This document shows, piece by piece, positions 9,931 to 19,644 of a stretch of DNA of 64,000 nt. Source of the DNA: Caenispirillum salinarum AK4 (GTDB taxonomy: Bacteria; Pseudomonadota; Alphaproteobacteria; Rhodospirillales; Rhodospirillaceae); contig NZ_ANHY01000022.1 of NCBI RefSeq assembly GCF_000315795.1, positions 1 through 64,000 of the forward strand, given 5' to 3'. The notes under the pieces were generated by a model that was not told the origin of the DNA, searched no databases, and worked only from the letters and a program-made list of their open reading frames with translations. Position 1 is the stretch's first letter. Every line of letters starts with the position of its first letter. Made by a program: the position numbers and the translations under genes.

Positions 9931-10908
9931 TCAGGGCCAGATCAGGTAGACGTAGACGGCGTAGGCGGCCACCAGCAGCGCCCCCTCGAGCCGCCTGATC
10001 CGCAGGCCCGTCCAGGCGAACAGCAGCAGCAGCAGGCTCGCGACGATCATCGCCGGGTTGTCGAAGGTCACGATCTGCGGCGGCACGCTGACCGGCGCGA
10101 TGACGGCCGTGATCCCGCCGATGGCCGGGATGTTGTAGATGTTCGACCCGACGATGTTGCCGAAGGCCACGTCCGCCTGCTGGCGCACCGCCGCGATGAG
10201 CGACGTCACCAGTTCGGGAAGCGACGTGCCGACGGCCACGATGGTCAGGCCGATGACCGTGTCTGAAATCCCCATCTGCTGCGCCAGCGCGACCGCGTTG
10301 TCGACCAGCAGCTTGCCGCCGCCGATCAGCAAGGCCAGCCCCACCACGCAGAAGATCACCGGCAGGACCCGCGACGGCTTTTCCACCGGGCGGGGCACCA
10401 GCGCCGGGTCGGCGCCTTCCAGGGCGAGCGCCTTGTCGTATACCGCACCGTGCGCGGCGGCGGCGGCGCGGCGCTCCTGGCGGATCACGTAGAAGACGTA
10501 GCCGGCCAGCACAGCGACGAAAACGATGCCGACGGGCCGCGTCAGAGGGAAAGCCGCCGCCAGCAGCGAAAAGACCACCGCCACGCCCAGCATGATGGCC
10601 CCGTCGCGCTTCAGGGCCACCGACTGCACCACGATGGGGAAGATGACCGCCGACAGGCCCAGGATCAGCAGGATGTTGGCGATGTTCGAGCCGACGATGT
10701 TGCCGATGGCGATGCCCGGCGTCTCGGCCAGCGCGGCCTGGATGGAGGTGACCATCTCCGGCGTCGACGTCCCGAAGCCGACCACCGTCAGCCCGATCAC
10801 CAGCGGCGAGATGCCCAGCCCCTCGGCCAGGCGGACCGCGCCGCGCACCAGCAACTCGCCGCCGACGAACAGCAGCAGGAGCCCCACGCCGAGAAAAACA
10901 AACGTCAT
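9931..10908 (-). CDS. Calcium/sodium antiporter, CaCA family (YrbG-like)
   Basis: Integral membrane cation/Ca2+ exchanger of 325 residues with about ten membrane helices in two inverted halves. Each half carries an alpha-repeat: VVGFGTSTPEMVTS near residues 42-55 and VAVGTSLPELVTS near 240, both followed by GNIVGSNI(A/Y)NI. These repeats hold the ion-binding acidic and serine/threonine residues in the family. It is convergent with fliN. Substrate (Ca2+ with Na+, H+ or K+) cannot be decided from the sequence. Confidence 0.92.
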   Translation of the reverse strand: MTFVFLGVGLLLLFVGGELLVRGAVRLAEGLGISPLVIGLTVVGFGTSTPEMVTSIQAALAETPGIAIGNIVGSNIANILLILGLSAVIFPIVVQSVALKRDGAIMLGVAVVFSLLAAAFPLTRPVGIVFVAVLAGYVFYVIRQERRAAAAAHGAVYDKALALEGADPALVPRPVEKPSRVLPVIFCVVGLALLIGGGKLLVDNAVALAQQMGISDTVIGLTIVAVGTSLPELVTSLIAAVRQQADVAFGNIVGSNIYNIPAIGGITAVIAPVSVPPQIVTFDNPAMIVASLLLLLFAWTGLRIRRLEGALLVAAYAVYVYLIWP

Positions 10909-11037
10909 GCGAAACCACCTCGATCACCACCGCGACCGACGGGCAGGCGCCCGCCGCAACATGAACGTTCCCGGCGTTTTCGGTGTTCCCGGTGCGACAT
11001 TCCTGAGCGCGCGACCCGGCCGGCGTGCGTCGGCGCG

Positions 11038-11451
11038 TCAGCCGCTCCGGCGGCCGGTCACCGCCTCCAGTTTCAGCAGCACGGGGCCGCAGAACAGGTT
11101 TCGGCGCGCGAAGGCGGGGGGCGTCTGGGCCCGCATGATGGCGTCGGCGTGGGCACCGGCCATGACGTGCGGCGCGTCCAGGAAAAAGACCGGCTCCCGG
11201 CACCAGTCGGGCGCCGCGCGGCCGGCCAGCGCCGCCAGATGCTCCGCCATGCCACCCAGATGCGCCCGCAGGACCGCCGACTCCGGCAGGGGCGGGCGCG
11301 TGGCATAGGCCGACTCGGGCAGCACCGGCGCCTCGGCGATCAGCGTGTCGATGAATTCCTTCATGGCCGAGGTGTAGTCGCCCGTATGGATCGCCCGCGC
11401 CGCCACGTCGGCCAGGCTGCGCGGGCGCGCCGGGATCCCTTCGGCGCCCAC
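11038..11451 (-). CDS. Conserved hypothetical protein coupled to rlmN
   Basis: Unrecognised soluble protein of 137 residues starting at GTG, only two bases after the rlmN stop, so it is probably translationally coupled to it. It has no signal peptide or membrane helix. Visible features are an N-terminal helix-rich half (SLADVAARAIHTGDYTSAM, then FIDTLIAEAPVLPESA) and a C-terminal half with VFFLDAPHVMAGAHADAIMRA. Codon use resembles the neighbours, supporting a real gene. No function can be assigned; proximity to an rRNA/tRNA-modifying enzyme is the only hint. Confidence 0.65.
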   Translation of the reverse strand: MGAEGIPARPRSLADVAARAIHTGDYTSAMKEFIDTLIAEAPVLPESAYATRPPLPESAVLRAHLGGMAEHLAALAGRAAPDWCREPVFFLDAPHVMAGAHADAIMRAQTPPAFARRNLFCGPVLLKLEAVTGRRSG

Positions 11452-11453
11452 CC

Positions 11454-12719
11454 TCAGTGCTCGTCAGGGATGCCGGCGGCCAGCCGCGCCTTCATCAGGC
11501 TCTTGCGTTCGCGCTCGCTTTCCGACTTGAGCTGGCCGCAGGCCGCCAGGATGTCGCGGCCGCGCGGCATGCGGATGGGGGCCGAGAAGCCCAGGTCATA
11601 GAGCAGGTCCGAGAACTTGCGGATGCGGTTCCACGAACTGCACTCGAACTGCGATCCCGGCCAGGGATTGAAGGGGATCAGGTTGAACTTGCACGGGATG
11701 CCCTCGACCAGCTTCGCCAGGGCCCGCGCGTCGGCGTCGCTGTCGTTGACGTCCTTCAGCATCACGTATTCGAACGTGATGCGCCGGGCGTTGGAGACGT
11801 TGGGGTACTCGCGGCAGGCCTTCATCAGCTCGGCCAGCGGGTATTTCTTGTTGATGGGCATGATGCGGTTGCGGATCTCGTCCGTCGCCGCGTGCAGGGA
11901 CACCGCAAGGTTCACGTTGATGTCGTTGCCCAGGCGGTACATCTCCGGCACGACGCCGGAGGTCGACAGCGTGATGCGCCGGCGGGACAGGGCGATGCCG
12001 TCGCCGTCCACCAGGATTTTCAGCGCCTTGACCACGTTGTCGTAGTTGTACAGCGGCTCGCCCATGCCCATCATGACGATGTTGGACAGGCGGCGCGATT
12101 CGTCGGTCGGGCTCGGCCACTCGCCATAGCTGTCGCGGGCGACCATGAACTGGCTGACGATCTCGGCCGCCGACAGGTTGCGCACCAGAAGCTGCGTGCC
12201 CGTGTGGCAGAACTTGCACGTCAGCGTGCAGCCCACCTGGCTGGAGATGCAGACCGATCCGCGCGGCTCGTCGACATCCGGGATGTAGACGGTTTCCGCC
12301 TCCTTCCCGTCGGCAAACCGCATCAGCCACTTGCGCGTGCCGTCCTCGCTCGTCTGCTCCACGGGCAGGGACGGGCGGCGGATGACGAAGTGGGCATCCA
12401 GCTTTTCGCGCAGGGGCTTGGACAGGTTGGTCATGGAGTCGAAATCCGTGACCCCCTTGTTGTAGATCCACTGCCACACCTGCTTGACGCGGAAGGGCTT
12501 CTCGCCAAGCTCGGCCATGGCCGCGCCCAGTTCCTCACGGCTGAGGCCCACCAGGTCGCGCTTGCCGTGGTCGGCGGCGACGGCGGCCCTGGCGGCGGTG
12601 TCGGACGCCTGAAGCGGCAGTTTCTCGATGCCGTCATCGGAAACGGCATTCGCCTGGGCGTCGGAAACGGCGGCGTCCTCGCGCGCGACGGCGTCGGCAG
12701 CGGTGGTGTCGGTGGTCAT
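11454..12719 (-). CDS. rlmN: Dual-specificity 23S rRNA/tRNA adenine-C2 methyltransferase RlmN
   Basis: Radical-SAM enzyme that methylates C2 of A2503 in 23S rRNA and A37 in some tRNAs. The radical-SAM cluster motif CxxxCxxC is C164-TLT-C168-KF-C171, embedded in [33 protein letters not shown] is the RlmN/Cfr family signature. It has 421 residues; relative to E. coli RlmN (384 aa) it has an extra N-terminal, alanine/aspartate-rich segment of about 50 residues that looks unstructured, so an internal start is possible but no better ribosome site was seen. Confidence 0.95.
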   Translation of the reverse strand: MTTDTTAADAVAREDAAVSDAQANAVSDDGIEKLPLQASDTAARAAVAADHGKRDLVGLSREELGAAMAELGEKPFRVKQVWQWIYNKGVTDFDSMTNLSKPLREKLDAHFVIRRPSLPVEQTSEDGTRKWLMRFADGKEAETVYIPDVDEPRGSVCISSQVGCTLTCKFCHTGTQLLVRNLSAAEIVSQFMVARDSYGEWPSPTDESRRLSNIVMMGMGEPLYNYDNVVKALKILVDGDGIALSRRRITLSTSGVVPEMYRLGNDINVNLAVSLHAATDEIRNRIMPINKKYPLAELMKACREYPNVSNARRITFEYVMLKDVNDSDADARALAKLVEGIPCKFNLIPFNPWPGSQFECSSWNRIRKFSDLLYDLGFSAPIRMPRGRDILAACGQLKSESERERKSLMKARLAAGIPDEH

Positions 12720-12899
12720 GGCACGTCTATCTTGGAAGAAGGGCAGTCTCGCCCGGACATATAAGGCGTCGAGGCGCGCGCGCAAAGCGGAACATGCCCG
12801 CAAAACCGGCGCGGGATCGGGTTTCGGCCTTGATCCCGCCACAGTGCCACTCCACCCTGCCGCACAACGTTCCGAGCCTGGATCAGAGGATCGAGGGAG

Positions 12900-13427
12900 A
12901 TGAAGCCCATGCCGTCCGTCGCCATCCCGCGCCCGCTTGCCCGCGCCACCGCCGCCGCCCTCGCGCTCGGGCTGGCCGCCTGCGCCGGCGAAACCAGCCC
13001 GCCCGAGGGCTCCGTCAGCCCCGCCGCGGCCGCCATGGCGCCGCAGGCCGTCATGGCCGCGCCCATCGTCCAGGGCCAGGGGCTCGATTTCCCCGCCGCC
13101 CTGGCCGAGGCCTACGCCACCATGGCCGCCTACGAGGACCGCGCCGGCGATGCGGGCGACGCGGCCTTCTTCCGCACCAAGGCCATGGCCGCCGCCTCCA
13201 CACCCGTGCCCGAGCCCGAATCGGCGCCGACCGGCGAGTTGGAACGCGCCCGCGCCGCCCTCATGCTGTCCATGAGCGCGCGCGACACCCTGCCCGAGCA
13301 GCTCGCGACCGCCCAGGCCGCATACGACTGCTGGGCCAACGACGTCCGCGTCGGCACCGGCATCACGCCCATCGACTGCGAGTCGCTGTTCCGCGACACC
13401 CTGCGCGACATCCAGGCGCGCGGCTGA
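12900..13427 (+). CDS. Hypothetical lipoprotein
   Basis: Secreted lipoprotein of up to 175 residues and unknown function. The N-terminus ends in a lipobox LAAC near residue 25, followed by a proline/alanine linker. The rest is helical, with [20 protein letters not shown] and a later pair of cysteines ([10 protein letters not shown] and PIDCESLF) that could form a disulphide in the periplasm. Two ATGs are possible: 12900, and 12909 with better spacing to GGGAG. It resembles the soluble partner proteins found beside OmpA-like lipoproteins, but I cannot name the family. It is followed 11 bp later by the exonuclease-like gene. Confidence 0.7.
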   Translation: MKPMPSVAIPRPLARATAAALALGLAACAGETSPPEGSVSPAAAAMAPQAVMAAPIVQGQGLDFPAALAEAYATMAAYEDRAGDAGDAAFFRTKAMAAASTPVPEPESAPTGELERARAALMLSMSARDTLPEQLATAQAAYDCWANDVRVGTGITPIDCESLFRDTLRDIQARG

Positions 13428-13438
13428 GCGGCCGGCCC

Positions 13439-13978
13439 ATGCTGATCTTCCTCGACATCGCGGCCTCGGCGCCCGAGGACGGCGTGCCGGTGGAAATCGC
13501 CTGGGCCGCCGCCGACCTGTCGGCCGCCGCCTCGTGGCTGATCCGCCCGGCGCCGGACTGGGACGAGTCGCTCTATGCGCCCGAGGCCGAGTCGCGTCAC
13601 GGCCTGTCGCGGCCCGCGCTGGAGGCCGACGGGCGCGATGCCCGCCGCGTCGCCATGCTGCTGGCCGAGGATCTGGCCGGCGCCACCGTCGCCTCGGCCG
13701 ACCCGGCGGGGCACGAGGCGCTGCTCGACCGCCTGTACGAGGCCGCGCCCTTCCCCCGCCCCTTCGCCCTGCGCGATGCCGACGGCCTGCGCCGCGCCCG
13801 CTGGGGTGACCCGGACGAGGCCGAGCGCCTGCGCGCCCGCGCCGCCGCCCGGCTGGAGGACGGCCCGGCGCTGGACGGCGCCGTGGACCTGGCGCTGGCG
13901 TGGACGCTGGCAAGCGGCGGCGACGCCGGAGCGGCGGCCGGGGCCGCACGCGCGCTGATCGCCCGCGAAGGCCGGTAG
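13439..13978 (+). CDS. DEDD-exonuclease-fold protein lacking the first acidic pair
   Basis: Protein of 179 residues. The layout [10 protein letters not shown], then [36 protein letters not shown] and [16 protein letters not shown] follows the ribonuclease-T/oligoribonuclease-like family found in many proteobacteria, whose first motif is normally DxEAS. Here the glutamate of that motif is alanine (D-I-A-A), so the two-metal site should be impaired. The start at 13439 is the only in-frame ATG before the motif; the much longer open frame upstream is out-of-frame shadow. It may be a non-catalytic paralogue. Confidence 0.6.
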   Translation: MLIFLDIAASAPEDGVPVEIAWAAADLSAAASWLIRPAPDWDESLYAPEAESRHGLSRPALEADGRDARRVAMLLAEDLAGATVASADPAGHEALLDRLYEAAPFPRPFALRDADGLRRARWGDPDEAERLRARAAARLEDGPALDGAVDLALAWTLASGGDAGAAAGAARALIAREGR

Positions 13979-14051
13979 GCGGGGCCGGTTTCAGCGCGCG
14001 TGATCGTCGGGTGCGGTGCGGACGTTCCCCTTCGGAACCGAAGGAGACCCG

Positions 14052-14924
14052 ATGCCGCGCCTCAGCCCGCTACTGATCGCCTTGGCAGCCATGTTCTGGG
14101 GCCTGGCCGGCGGGCTGGGCGGCCTGCTGATGGCGGCCGGCTGGGCGCCGCTGACGGTAACATTCCACCGCGCCGCCTTCGGTCTGATCTGCGTCGCCCT
14201 GTGGCTGGCGTGGAACCGTCACGGTCCGCGCTCGTCCGGGACTCTCGCCGGGCTTCTCGGCTGGTCGCTGGTGGCCGGGGCCGGCGTGGCGGTCAACTTC
14301 ACCTTCTATTTCCTCGCCATCCGCGAAACGGGCGTGGCCGTCGCCGCGACCTTGATGTACAGCGCGCCCGCCTTCGTCTTCCTGTCGGCGGTGCTGTGCC
14401 GGATCGAGCGCCCGACCCTGCCCAAGGCGCTGGCCGTCGCCGCCGTCACGGCGGGCGTGGTGCTGCTGACCGAGGTCCACCGCACCGACGGGAGCGTCAC
14501 CCTCTGGGGCGTGGCCTTCGGGTTGCTCGCGGGCGTGTCCTACGCCGTGTTCATTTTCAGCTTTCAGGCAGCCGCCCAGCGCGGGCCGGTGCCGCTGGTG
14601 CTGTCCATCGCGCTGGCGACGGTGGTGGTCGCGCTGCTGCCGCTGGTCGAACTGGAGGCCGTCGCGGCGGCACTGGTCTCGGAGTCGTGGCCGCTCTTCA
14701 TCCTGCTGGGCGTCCTGGGGGCGGGCCTGTCCTTCGCCCTGTATGTCGCCGGCGTGCGCCACACGCCGCCCACCATCGCCTCCGTGCTGGCCATGGTGGA
14801 GCCGGTGACGGCCGCGACCTTCGGGGTCCTGGCGCTGGGGGAGACCCTGTCCCCGGTCCAGTTGACGGGCATGGCGGTGATCCTGGTCACCGCCACCCTG
14901 CTCAGCCGCGCCCAGAGCGCCTGA
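14052..14924 (+). CDS. DMT-superfamily (EamA) transporter
   Basis: Inner-membrane exporter/importer of 290 residues with ten predicted helices in two EamA repeats: the first opens with [20 protein letters not shown], the second with [19 protein letters not shown]. The start at 14052 has AAGGAGA six bases upstream; an ATG at 14016 adds 12 unsuitable residues. [20 protein letters not shown] is the usual helix-9/10 signature. The substrate (amino acid or other metabolite) is not predictable. Confidence 0.88.
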   Translation: MPRLSPLLIALAAMFWGLAGGLGGLLMAAGWAPLTVTFHRAAFGLICVALWLAWNRHGPRSSGTLAGLLGWSLVAGAGVAVNFTFYFLAIRETGVAVAATLMYSAPAFVFLSAVLCRIERPTLPKALAVAAVTAGVVLLTEVHRTDGSVTLWGVAFGLLAGVSYAVFIFSFQAAAQRGPVPLVLSIALATVVVALLPLVELEAVAAALVSESWPLFILLGVLGAGLSFALYVAGVRHTPPTIASVLAMVEPVTAATFGVLALGETLSPVQLTGMAVILVTATLLSRAQSA

Positions 14925-14968
14925 CGCCTGTTGCCTGATGTCTGATGCCTGATGCCGGGCGCCGGGCG

Positions 14969-15454
14969 CTATCCCGCCGGTGCCGCCGAATCGGGCCGGC
15001 CGGCCATGGACATCATGGTCGCCTGCATCAGCGCGACCGTTTTTTCCCGGCCGTCGACAACGCCCACCACCTCGGCCCGCGTGACGGTCAGGGAGCGGCC
15101 GGGTTTCTCCACCATGCCGCGTGCGATCAACATCTCGCCGGCGCCGGGGGCCATGAAGTTGGTCTTGAATTCCACCGTCAGGACCGAGCTGTCCTCGGGC
15201 ATGAGGGAATAGGCCGCATATCCGCAGGCGTTGTCGGCCAGCGTGGTGGTGACGCCGGCGTGGATGAATCCGTGCTGCTGGCACAGGTCGGCGCGCCACG
15301 GCAGGCGGATCTCGCAAAAGCCCGGTTCCACCCGGCCCAGTTCCGCGCCGATGGTCGCCATGAAGCTCTGGCGCGCGAAGCTGGCCGCGACGCGGGCGGC
15401 ATACTCCGGGCACTGCGGCTCGAACCGCCCGTCGGGGCCGGTGATGCGGGACAT
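14969..15454 (-). CDS. PaaI-family hotdog-fold thioesterase
   Basis: Acyl-CoA thioesterase-like protein of 161 residues. The hotdog signature HGFIHAGVTTTLADNACGYAA contains the HxG...D/N arrangement of the PaaI/YbgC group; LTVEFKTNFMAPGAGEMLIARG follows. The start at 15454 (MSRITGPDG) has GGAGG eight bases upstream, better than the ATG at 15493. It is divergent from coaA with about 140 bp between. The natural thioester is unknown. Confidence 0.88.
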   Translation of the reverse strand: MSRITGPDGRFEPQCPEYAARVAASFARQSFMATIGAELGRVEPGFCEIRLPWRADLCQQHGFIHAGVTTTLADNACGYAAYSLMPEDSSVLTVEFKTNFMAPGAGEMLIARGMVEKPGRSLTVTRAEVVGVVDGREKTVALMQATMMSMAGRPDSAAPAG

Positions 15455-15597
15455 CGGCAAAACCTCCACGTTATGTCGATATTTTGCCGACAAAGTTGTC
15501 CGATACTTTCATCAGCGTCAATTCATACGGCCCTTGCGCGATGCACCCGTCCTGCTCATTCTGTGCGCGTCATACGCCTGGGGAGAGGTCTCGCGAG

Positions 15598-16551
15598 ATG
15601 AGCCTTGTTTCGGGGAGCGGCACCGTGGGACCGCTGTTCGACCGCTACACCGCCGCCGACTGGGCCGTCGCCTGGGGCGGCAGCGCCCCGCCGCCGCTGG
15701 ACGCCGACGACATCCGCCGGCTGCGCGGCATCGGCAACCCGCTGACGCTGGGCGAGGTGGAGCGCATCTACATGCCGCTGGTCGAACTGCTGGTGACCCA
15801 TATGGGCGCCCAGTGGGACCTGCGCCGCCGCCGCGCCGCGCTCAACCGCCGGCCGGGGCGCCCCATGCCCTTCATCATCGGCCTCGCCGGCAGCGTCGCG
15901 GTGGGCAAGAGCACCGCCGCCCGCGTGCTGCAATCGCTGCTCCAGGCCGAGGGGCGCAAGGTCGCGCTGGTGCCCACCGACGGCTTCCTGCTGCCCAACG
16001 CCGAACTCAAGGCGCGCGACCTGATGCACCGCAAGGGCTTTCCCGGCACCTACGACATGCGCGCCCTGGTCGGCTTCCTGACCGACCTGCGCCTGGGCCG
16101 CCCCGCCCACGCGCCCGTCTACAGCCACCAGACCTATGACGTCGTCCCCGGCCGGACCGTGGCGGTGGAGGACGCCGAGGTGGTGGTGCTGGAAGGGCTG
16201 AACGTCCTCCAGGTTGGGCCGCTGCAACAGGAGGGCGAACACCGACCCTTCGTGTCGGACTTCTTCGACTTTTCCGTCTACGTCGACGCGGCGGAGGACC
16301 ACCTGCGGCGCTGGTACCTGGACCGCTTCCTCGCCCTGCGCGCCACAGCCTTCCAGGACCCGGAGGCCTATTTCCACCGCTACGCCGCCATGCCCGAGAC
16401 GGAGGCCGCCGCCTTCGCCGAGTCGGTGTGGGAGAGCATCAACCTGGTGAACCTGCGCGACAACATCCTGCCCACCCGCGCCCGCGCCGACGTGGTGCTG
16501 CGCAAGGGCGAGGACCACCGCGTGCGCGAGGTGTGGCTGCGCAGGGTTTGA
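15598..16551 (+). CDS. coaA: Type I pantothenate kinase
   Basis: Phosphorylates pantothenate, the first step of coenzyme A synthesis. It has 317 residues, the usual CoaA length. Walker A is GLAGSVAVGKST; the CoaA-specific segments VPTDGFLLPNAELKARDLMHRKG and GFPGTYDMRAL surround the substrate site (each within residues 120-155). The start at 15598 (MSLVSGSGTVG) follows a GGGGAGAGG stretch; upstream in-frame ATGs lie inside the divergent promoter region. Feedback inhibition by CoA is a family property. Confidence 0.95.
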   Translation: MSLVSGSGTVGPLFDRYTAADWAVAWGGSAPPPLDADDIRRLRGIGNPLTLGEVERIYMPLVELLVTHMGAQWDLRRRRAALNRRPGRPMPFIIGLAGSVAVGKSTAARVLQSLLQAEGRKVALVPTDGFLLPNAELKARDLMHRKGFPGTYDMRALVGFLTDLRLGRPAHAPVYSHQTYDVVPGRTVAVEDAEVVVLEGLNVLQVGPLQQEGEHRPFVSDFFDFSVYVDAAEDHLRRWYLDRFLALRATAFQDPEAYFHRYAAMPETEAAAFAESVWESINLVNLRDNILPTRARADVVLRKGEDHRVREVWLRRV

Positions 16552-16559
16552 GGACTTCT

Positions 16560-16600
16560 GCGAGGGGAAGGCGCGGCCTCCCCCTCGCGCTCCCCCGCGC
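16560..16600 (+). terminator. Terminator-like palindromic repeat (family B) between coaA and the SDR gene
   Basis: GCGAGGGG pairs with CCCCTCGC around an inner GGC/GCC stem, followed by GCGCTCCCCCGCGC. The same core recurs after polA (46192) and inverted at 46434, so this is both a convergent-gene terminator and a member of a dispersed repeat. Confidence 0.6.
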
Positions 16601-16608
16601 AAAGTTAA

Positions 16609-17478
16609 TCAGCCCTTCGCGATTGCCGCCAGGCCTTCGCGGTAGGTCGGGTATTTCAGCGTCACGCCCAGTTCCTGCTTGATGCGGTCGTTCCGCACCC
16701 GGCGGCTGTCGCGGTAGAAGCTGCGCGCCATGGGCGACAGGTCCGCCTCCTCGAAGTCCACCGCCGGCGGCGGGTCCACGCCCAGAAGGCGCGCGGCTTC
16801 CTCGATGGGCACCTGCGGCGGCGCCGGCTCGTCATCGGCGACATTATATATGCGCCCTGCATGTGGCTGCGCCATGCTGGCGGCCACCACCTGGGCGATG
16901 TCGTCCACATGGATGCGGCAGAATACCTGCCCCGGCTTGATGACGCGCCGCGCCTTGCCCTCGCGCACCGAATCGACGGCGCTGCGGCCGGGGCCGTAGA
17001 TGCCGGCCAGGCGGAAGATGTGCAGCGGCAGGCCGTGCTCGCGCCACAGGTTCAGCCATGCCACCTCGGCCTCCACCCGGCGTTCGCTGCGGCCGACGTC
17101 GGGGGCGACGGGCGTCTCCTCGTCCACCCAGCCGCCCTGATGGTCGCCGTAAACGCCCGTGGTGGACAGGTAGCCCACCCAGCGCAGCCCCGGCATCAGC
17201 GCCACGATGTCGGCGGCGTGGGCGTCGACCACCGGGTCGCCGGCGGGATCGGGCGGCACCGACGACAGAAGATGCGTCGCGCCCGCCAGCACGCCCGGCG
17301 GCAGCGGCTGGTCGCGGTCGAACAGGTGGGCCTCGACGCCCTCGGCCGCCAGGGCCTCGCGCTTCTCGGCGCTGCGGGTGGTGCCGGCGACCTGCCAGCC
17401 CTCGGCCATGAGCCGGCGGGCCAGCGTCCGCGCGCTGAAGCCGAGACCGAAGATGAACAGCCGTCCGGGGTCCGCCAT
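16609..17478 (-). CDS. Atypical short-chain dehydrogenase / NAD-dependent epimerase (YeeZ-like)
   Basis: Rossmann-fold protein of 289 residues. The dinucleotide motif is shortened to FIFGLGFSARTLARRL at residues 7-22, as in the YeeZ group. Later segments VGYLSTTGVYGDHQGGWVDE and IFRLAGIYGPGRSAVD match extended SDRs of the NAD-epimerase type, and HVDDIAQVVAASM is the typical downstream motif. Catalytic YxxxK is not clearly present, so activity is uncertain. It is convergent with coaA, sharing the terminator repeat. Confidence 0.82.
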   Translation of the reverse strand: MADPGRLFIFGLGFSARTLARRLMAEGWQVAGTTRSAEKREALAAEGVEAHLFDRDQPLPPGVLAGATHLLSSVPPDPAGDPVVDAHAADIVALMPGLRWVGYLSTTGVYGDHQGGWVDEETPVAPDVGRSERRVEAEVAWLNLWREHGLPLHIFRLAGIYGPGRSAVDSVREGKARRVIKPGQVFCRIHVDDIAQVVAASMAQPHAGRIYNVADDEPAPPQVPIEEAARLLGVDPPPAVDFEEADLSPMARSFYRDSRRVRNDRIKQELGVTLKYPTYREGLAAIAKG

Positions 17479-17556
17479 GAAAACCTCTCACCGTTTCGCC
17501 ACAATGCCCTGGAACCTATGATGCGCCGACGCCGCCCTCAAGCCCATGGACATCGC

Positions 17557-18309
17557 ATGACCCGCCTTCTGCCCCGCCTGACCCTGCCCCTGCTCGCCTT
17601 GGCGGCCCTGCCCGCCGCCGCCCAGGACGCCGCGCCGGACCCGGCGGCGAAATATGCGCAATGCATGGAGCTGGCGGAGACCCGCCCGGATCGGGCGTGG
17701 GAATTGGCCGGCCAGTGGGCCGGGCTGGCGGGCGGCGAACCGGCGCGGCACTGCCAGGCCGTCGCCCTGATCGGGCTGGGCGAGTATGCCGAGGCCGCCA
17801 CGCGCCTGGAAAAGCTGGCCGAAGTCTCCCGCGCGGCCGAGGCCCTGCGGGCCGGCATGCTGGCGCAGGCCGCCCAGGCGTGGCTGATGGCCGACAACGC
17901 GGAGCGCGCCTACGCGGTACAGTCGACGGCGCTGGAGCTTCTGCCGGGCGACCCGGCGCTGCTGACCGACCGGGCGCTGACGCTGGTGGAGGCCGGCGAC
18001 GTGCGCGGGGCCATCGACGACCTGACCCGTGTCCTCGACGCCCGCCCGCGCGACGCCGGCGCCCTGGCCCTGAGGGCGTCGGCCTTCCGCATGGCGGGCG
18101 ACCCGGTTCCCGCGCGGGCCGACCTGGACCGCGCGCTTTCGATCGACCCGGCGCACCCGGCCGCACTTCTGGAAAAGGGCATCCTGGCCCGCCAGTCCGG
18201 CGACGTCGCGACGGCGCGCGCGGCCTGGCTCGCCCTGCTGGACGCCGCCCCCGACAGTCCCGAGGCCGACACGGCGCGCGCCCACCTGCAGGTGATGGAC
18301 GGCGGCTGA
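17557..18309 (+). CDS. Exported TPR-repeat protein
   Basis: Periplasmic protein of about 250 residues with a signal peptide (LLPRLTLPLLALAALPAAAQ) and several tetratricopeptide repeats, visible as helix pairs such as ALEKGILARQSGD-type units in the second half: SALELLPGDPALLTDRALTL, then VLDARPRDAGALALRASAFR and ALSIDPAHPAALLEKGILAR. TPRs scaffold protein-protein contacts; partner unknown. Start ambiguous: ATGs at 17518, 17521 and 17557 are in frame; 17557 gives the cleanest signal peptide. Confidence 0.8.
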   Translation: MTRLLPRLTLPLLALAALPAAAQDAAPDPAAKYAQCMELAETRPDRAWELAGQWAGLAGGEPARHCQAVALIGLGEYAEAATRLEKLAEVSRAAEALRAGMLAQAAQAWLMADNAERAYAVQSTALELLPGDPALLTDRALTLVEAGDVRGAIDDLTRVLDARPRDAGALALRASAFRMAGDPVPARADLDRALSIDPAHPAALLEKGILARQSGDVATARAAWLALLDAAPDSPEADTARAHLQVMDGG

Positions 18310-18508
18310 GGCGGACGTCACCTTGGGCTGAGAAATGCTTGCTCATCGGCAACGTCATTCTTGCGTGAAACAAGCGATTCGCCTATTTATCTACCTCTAA
18401 AGATTTCCTGCGGCCCAGCTTCTGTGAAACACCCTTTCGAGGCACCCGGTTGGCGGCGTTGGGAAGAACGCGCCTTCCTGCCTGCGGCGCTTCATGAGGG
18501 GAAAAAGA

Positions 18509-18853
18509 ATGTTGAAGATCGTACCGGCGTCGCTCGTGGTCGCCGCGTCTCTGCTGACCGCGGCCTGCTCCGACACGGCGCCGGCGTGTTCGGACACCGA
18601 AACCGTCGACCTCGTGCTGGAAATCGCGCGCGACAGCCTGCTCGAGCAGGCCGGCGCCGAAATCGCCAACAAGGTGGAGATGTCCCTGAACGCGATTCGC
18701 ACCACCGATGCGAACGAGACCACCGGCGCCTTCGAATGCGCCGCCGAACTGGAGTTCACCGGTCCGGGCGGCAGCAACAGCATCGACATCACCTACCTGA
18801 GCGAACTCGTCGACAGCGGCGACGAATTCTACGTGACCGTCTGGGGGCTGTAA
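18509..18853 (+). CDS. Small hypothetical lipoprotein
   Basis: Predicted lipoprotein of 114 residues with lipobox LTAAC near residue 18. The start at 18509 follows GAGGGGA by six bases; an ATG at 18494 would put this site inside the gene. After the lipobox come a second cysteine (PACSD), a helix (VDLVLEIARDSLLEQAGAEI) and a beta-rich C-terminus with FECAAELEFTG and DEFYVTVWGL. No family recognised. The upstream 200 bp (18310-18508) is relatively A+T-rich and holds no gene; it probably contains the promoter. Confidence 0.65.
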   Translation: MLKIVPASLVVAASLLTAACSDTAPACSDTETVDLVLEIARDSLLEQAGAEIANKVEMSLNAIRTTDANETTGAFECAAELEFTGPGGSNSIDITYLSELVDSGDEFYVTVWGL

Positions 18854-18969
18854 CCGTCATCGCACTGGCGGTGCCGGGCGGCCTCGGCTATTCACGTCCG
18901 GTGGACCAGGCACGGCGACGGGGCGCCACCCTGCGCCTTGCCTGACCGTCAATCCTGGAGCGCACGCCA

Positions 18970-19596
18970 ATGCCCCTCGACCTCTGGCTCGCCTTCGCCG
19001 CCGCCTCGGCAGTGATGCTGCTGATTCCCGGCCCGACCATCCTGCTGGTGGTGGCCTATGCGCTGGGGCAGGGGCGGCGGGCGGCGTTCGCCACCGTCGC
19101 CGGGGTGCTGCTGGGGGATTTCACGGCCATGACCGCCTCGCTGGCGGGACTCGGCGTGATCCTGGCAGCTTCGGCGGAGGCGTTCACCGTGCTGAAATGG
19201 ATCGGCGCGGCCTATCTGGTGTGGCTGGGCATCCGCATGTGGCGCGCGCCCGTGCCCGAGAGCGGCCCGGAAGAGGTCGCGGCCCCCGTGGTCAGCCGCC
19301 GCACCATGCTGCTGCACGCCTGGATCGTCACCGCGCTCAATCCCAAGGGCATCGTCTTCTTCGTCGCCTTCCTGCCGCAGTTCCTCGACCCGGCGCTTCC
19401 GGTGCTGCCGCAGTTGGCGATCATGGAGGCGACGTTCCTGACGCTGGCGGTGCTGAACGCCGCCGCCTACGCCCTGCTGGCGTCCTCGGCGCGGCGGGCA
19501 GTGCGGTCGGCGGCGGTGCGCCGCGCGGTCAACCGCACCGGCGGCGGGCTGCTGGTCGGCGCCGGCGTGCTGACGGCCATGATGCGGCGGGCCTGA
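18970..19596 (+). CDS. LysE/RhtB-family amino-acid exporter
   Basis: Inner-membrane exporter of 208 residues with six helices. The N-terminus contains the family motif LIPGPTILLVVAYALGQGRRAA followed by GVLLGDFTAM, and the central part has WIVTALNPKGIVFFVAFLPQF, both diagnostic of RhtB-type homoserine/threonine/other amino-acid exporters. Which amino acid is exported cannot be told. It is a single gene 48 bp before mutM. Confidence 0.92.
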   Translation: MPLDLWLAFAAASAVMLLIPGPTILLVVAYALGQGRRAAFATVAGVLLGDFTAMTASLAGLGVILAASAEAFTVLKWIGAAYLVWLGIRMWRAPVPESGPEEVAAPVVSRRTMLLHAWIVTALNPKGIVFFVAFLPQFLDPALPVLPQLAIMEATFLTLAVLNAAAYALLASSARRAVRSAAVRRAVNRTGGGLLVGAGVLTAMMRRA

Positions 19597-19644
19597 ACGC
19601 CACGGCTGGCGCTTTGCCGCCCGACGCCCTAGATTGCCGCCATC

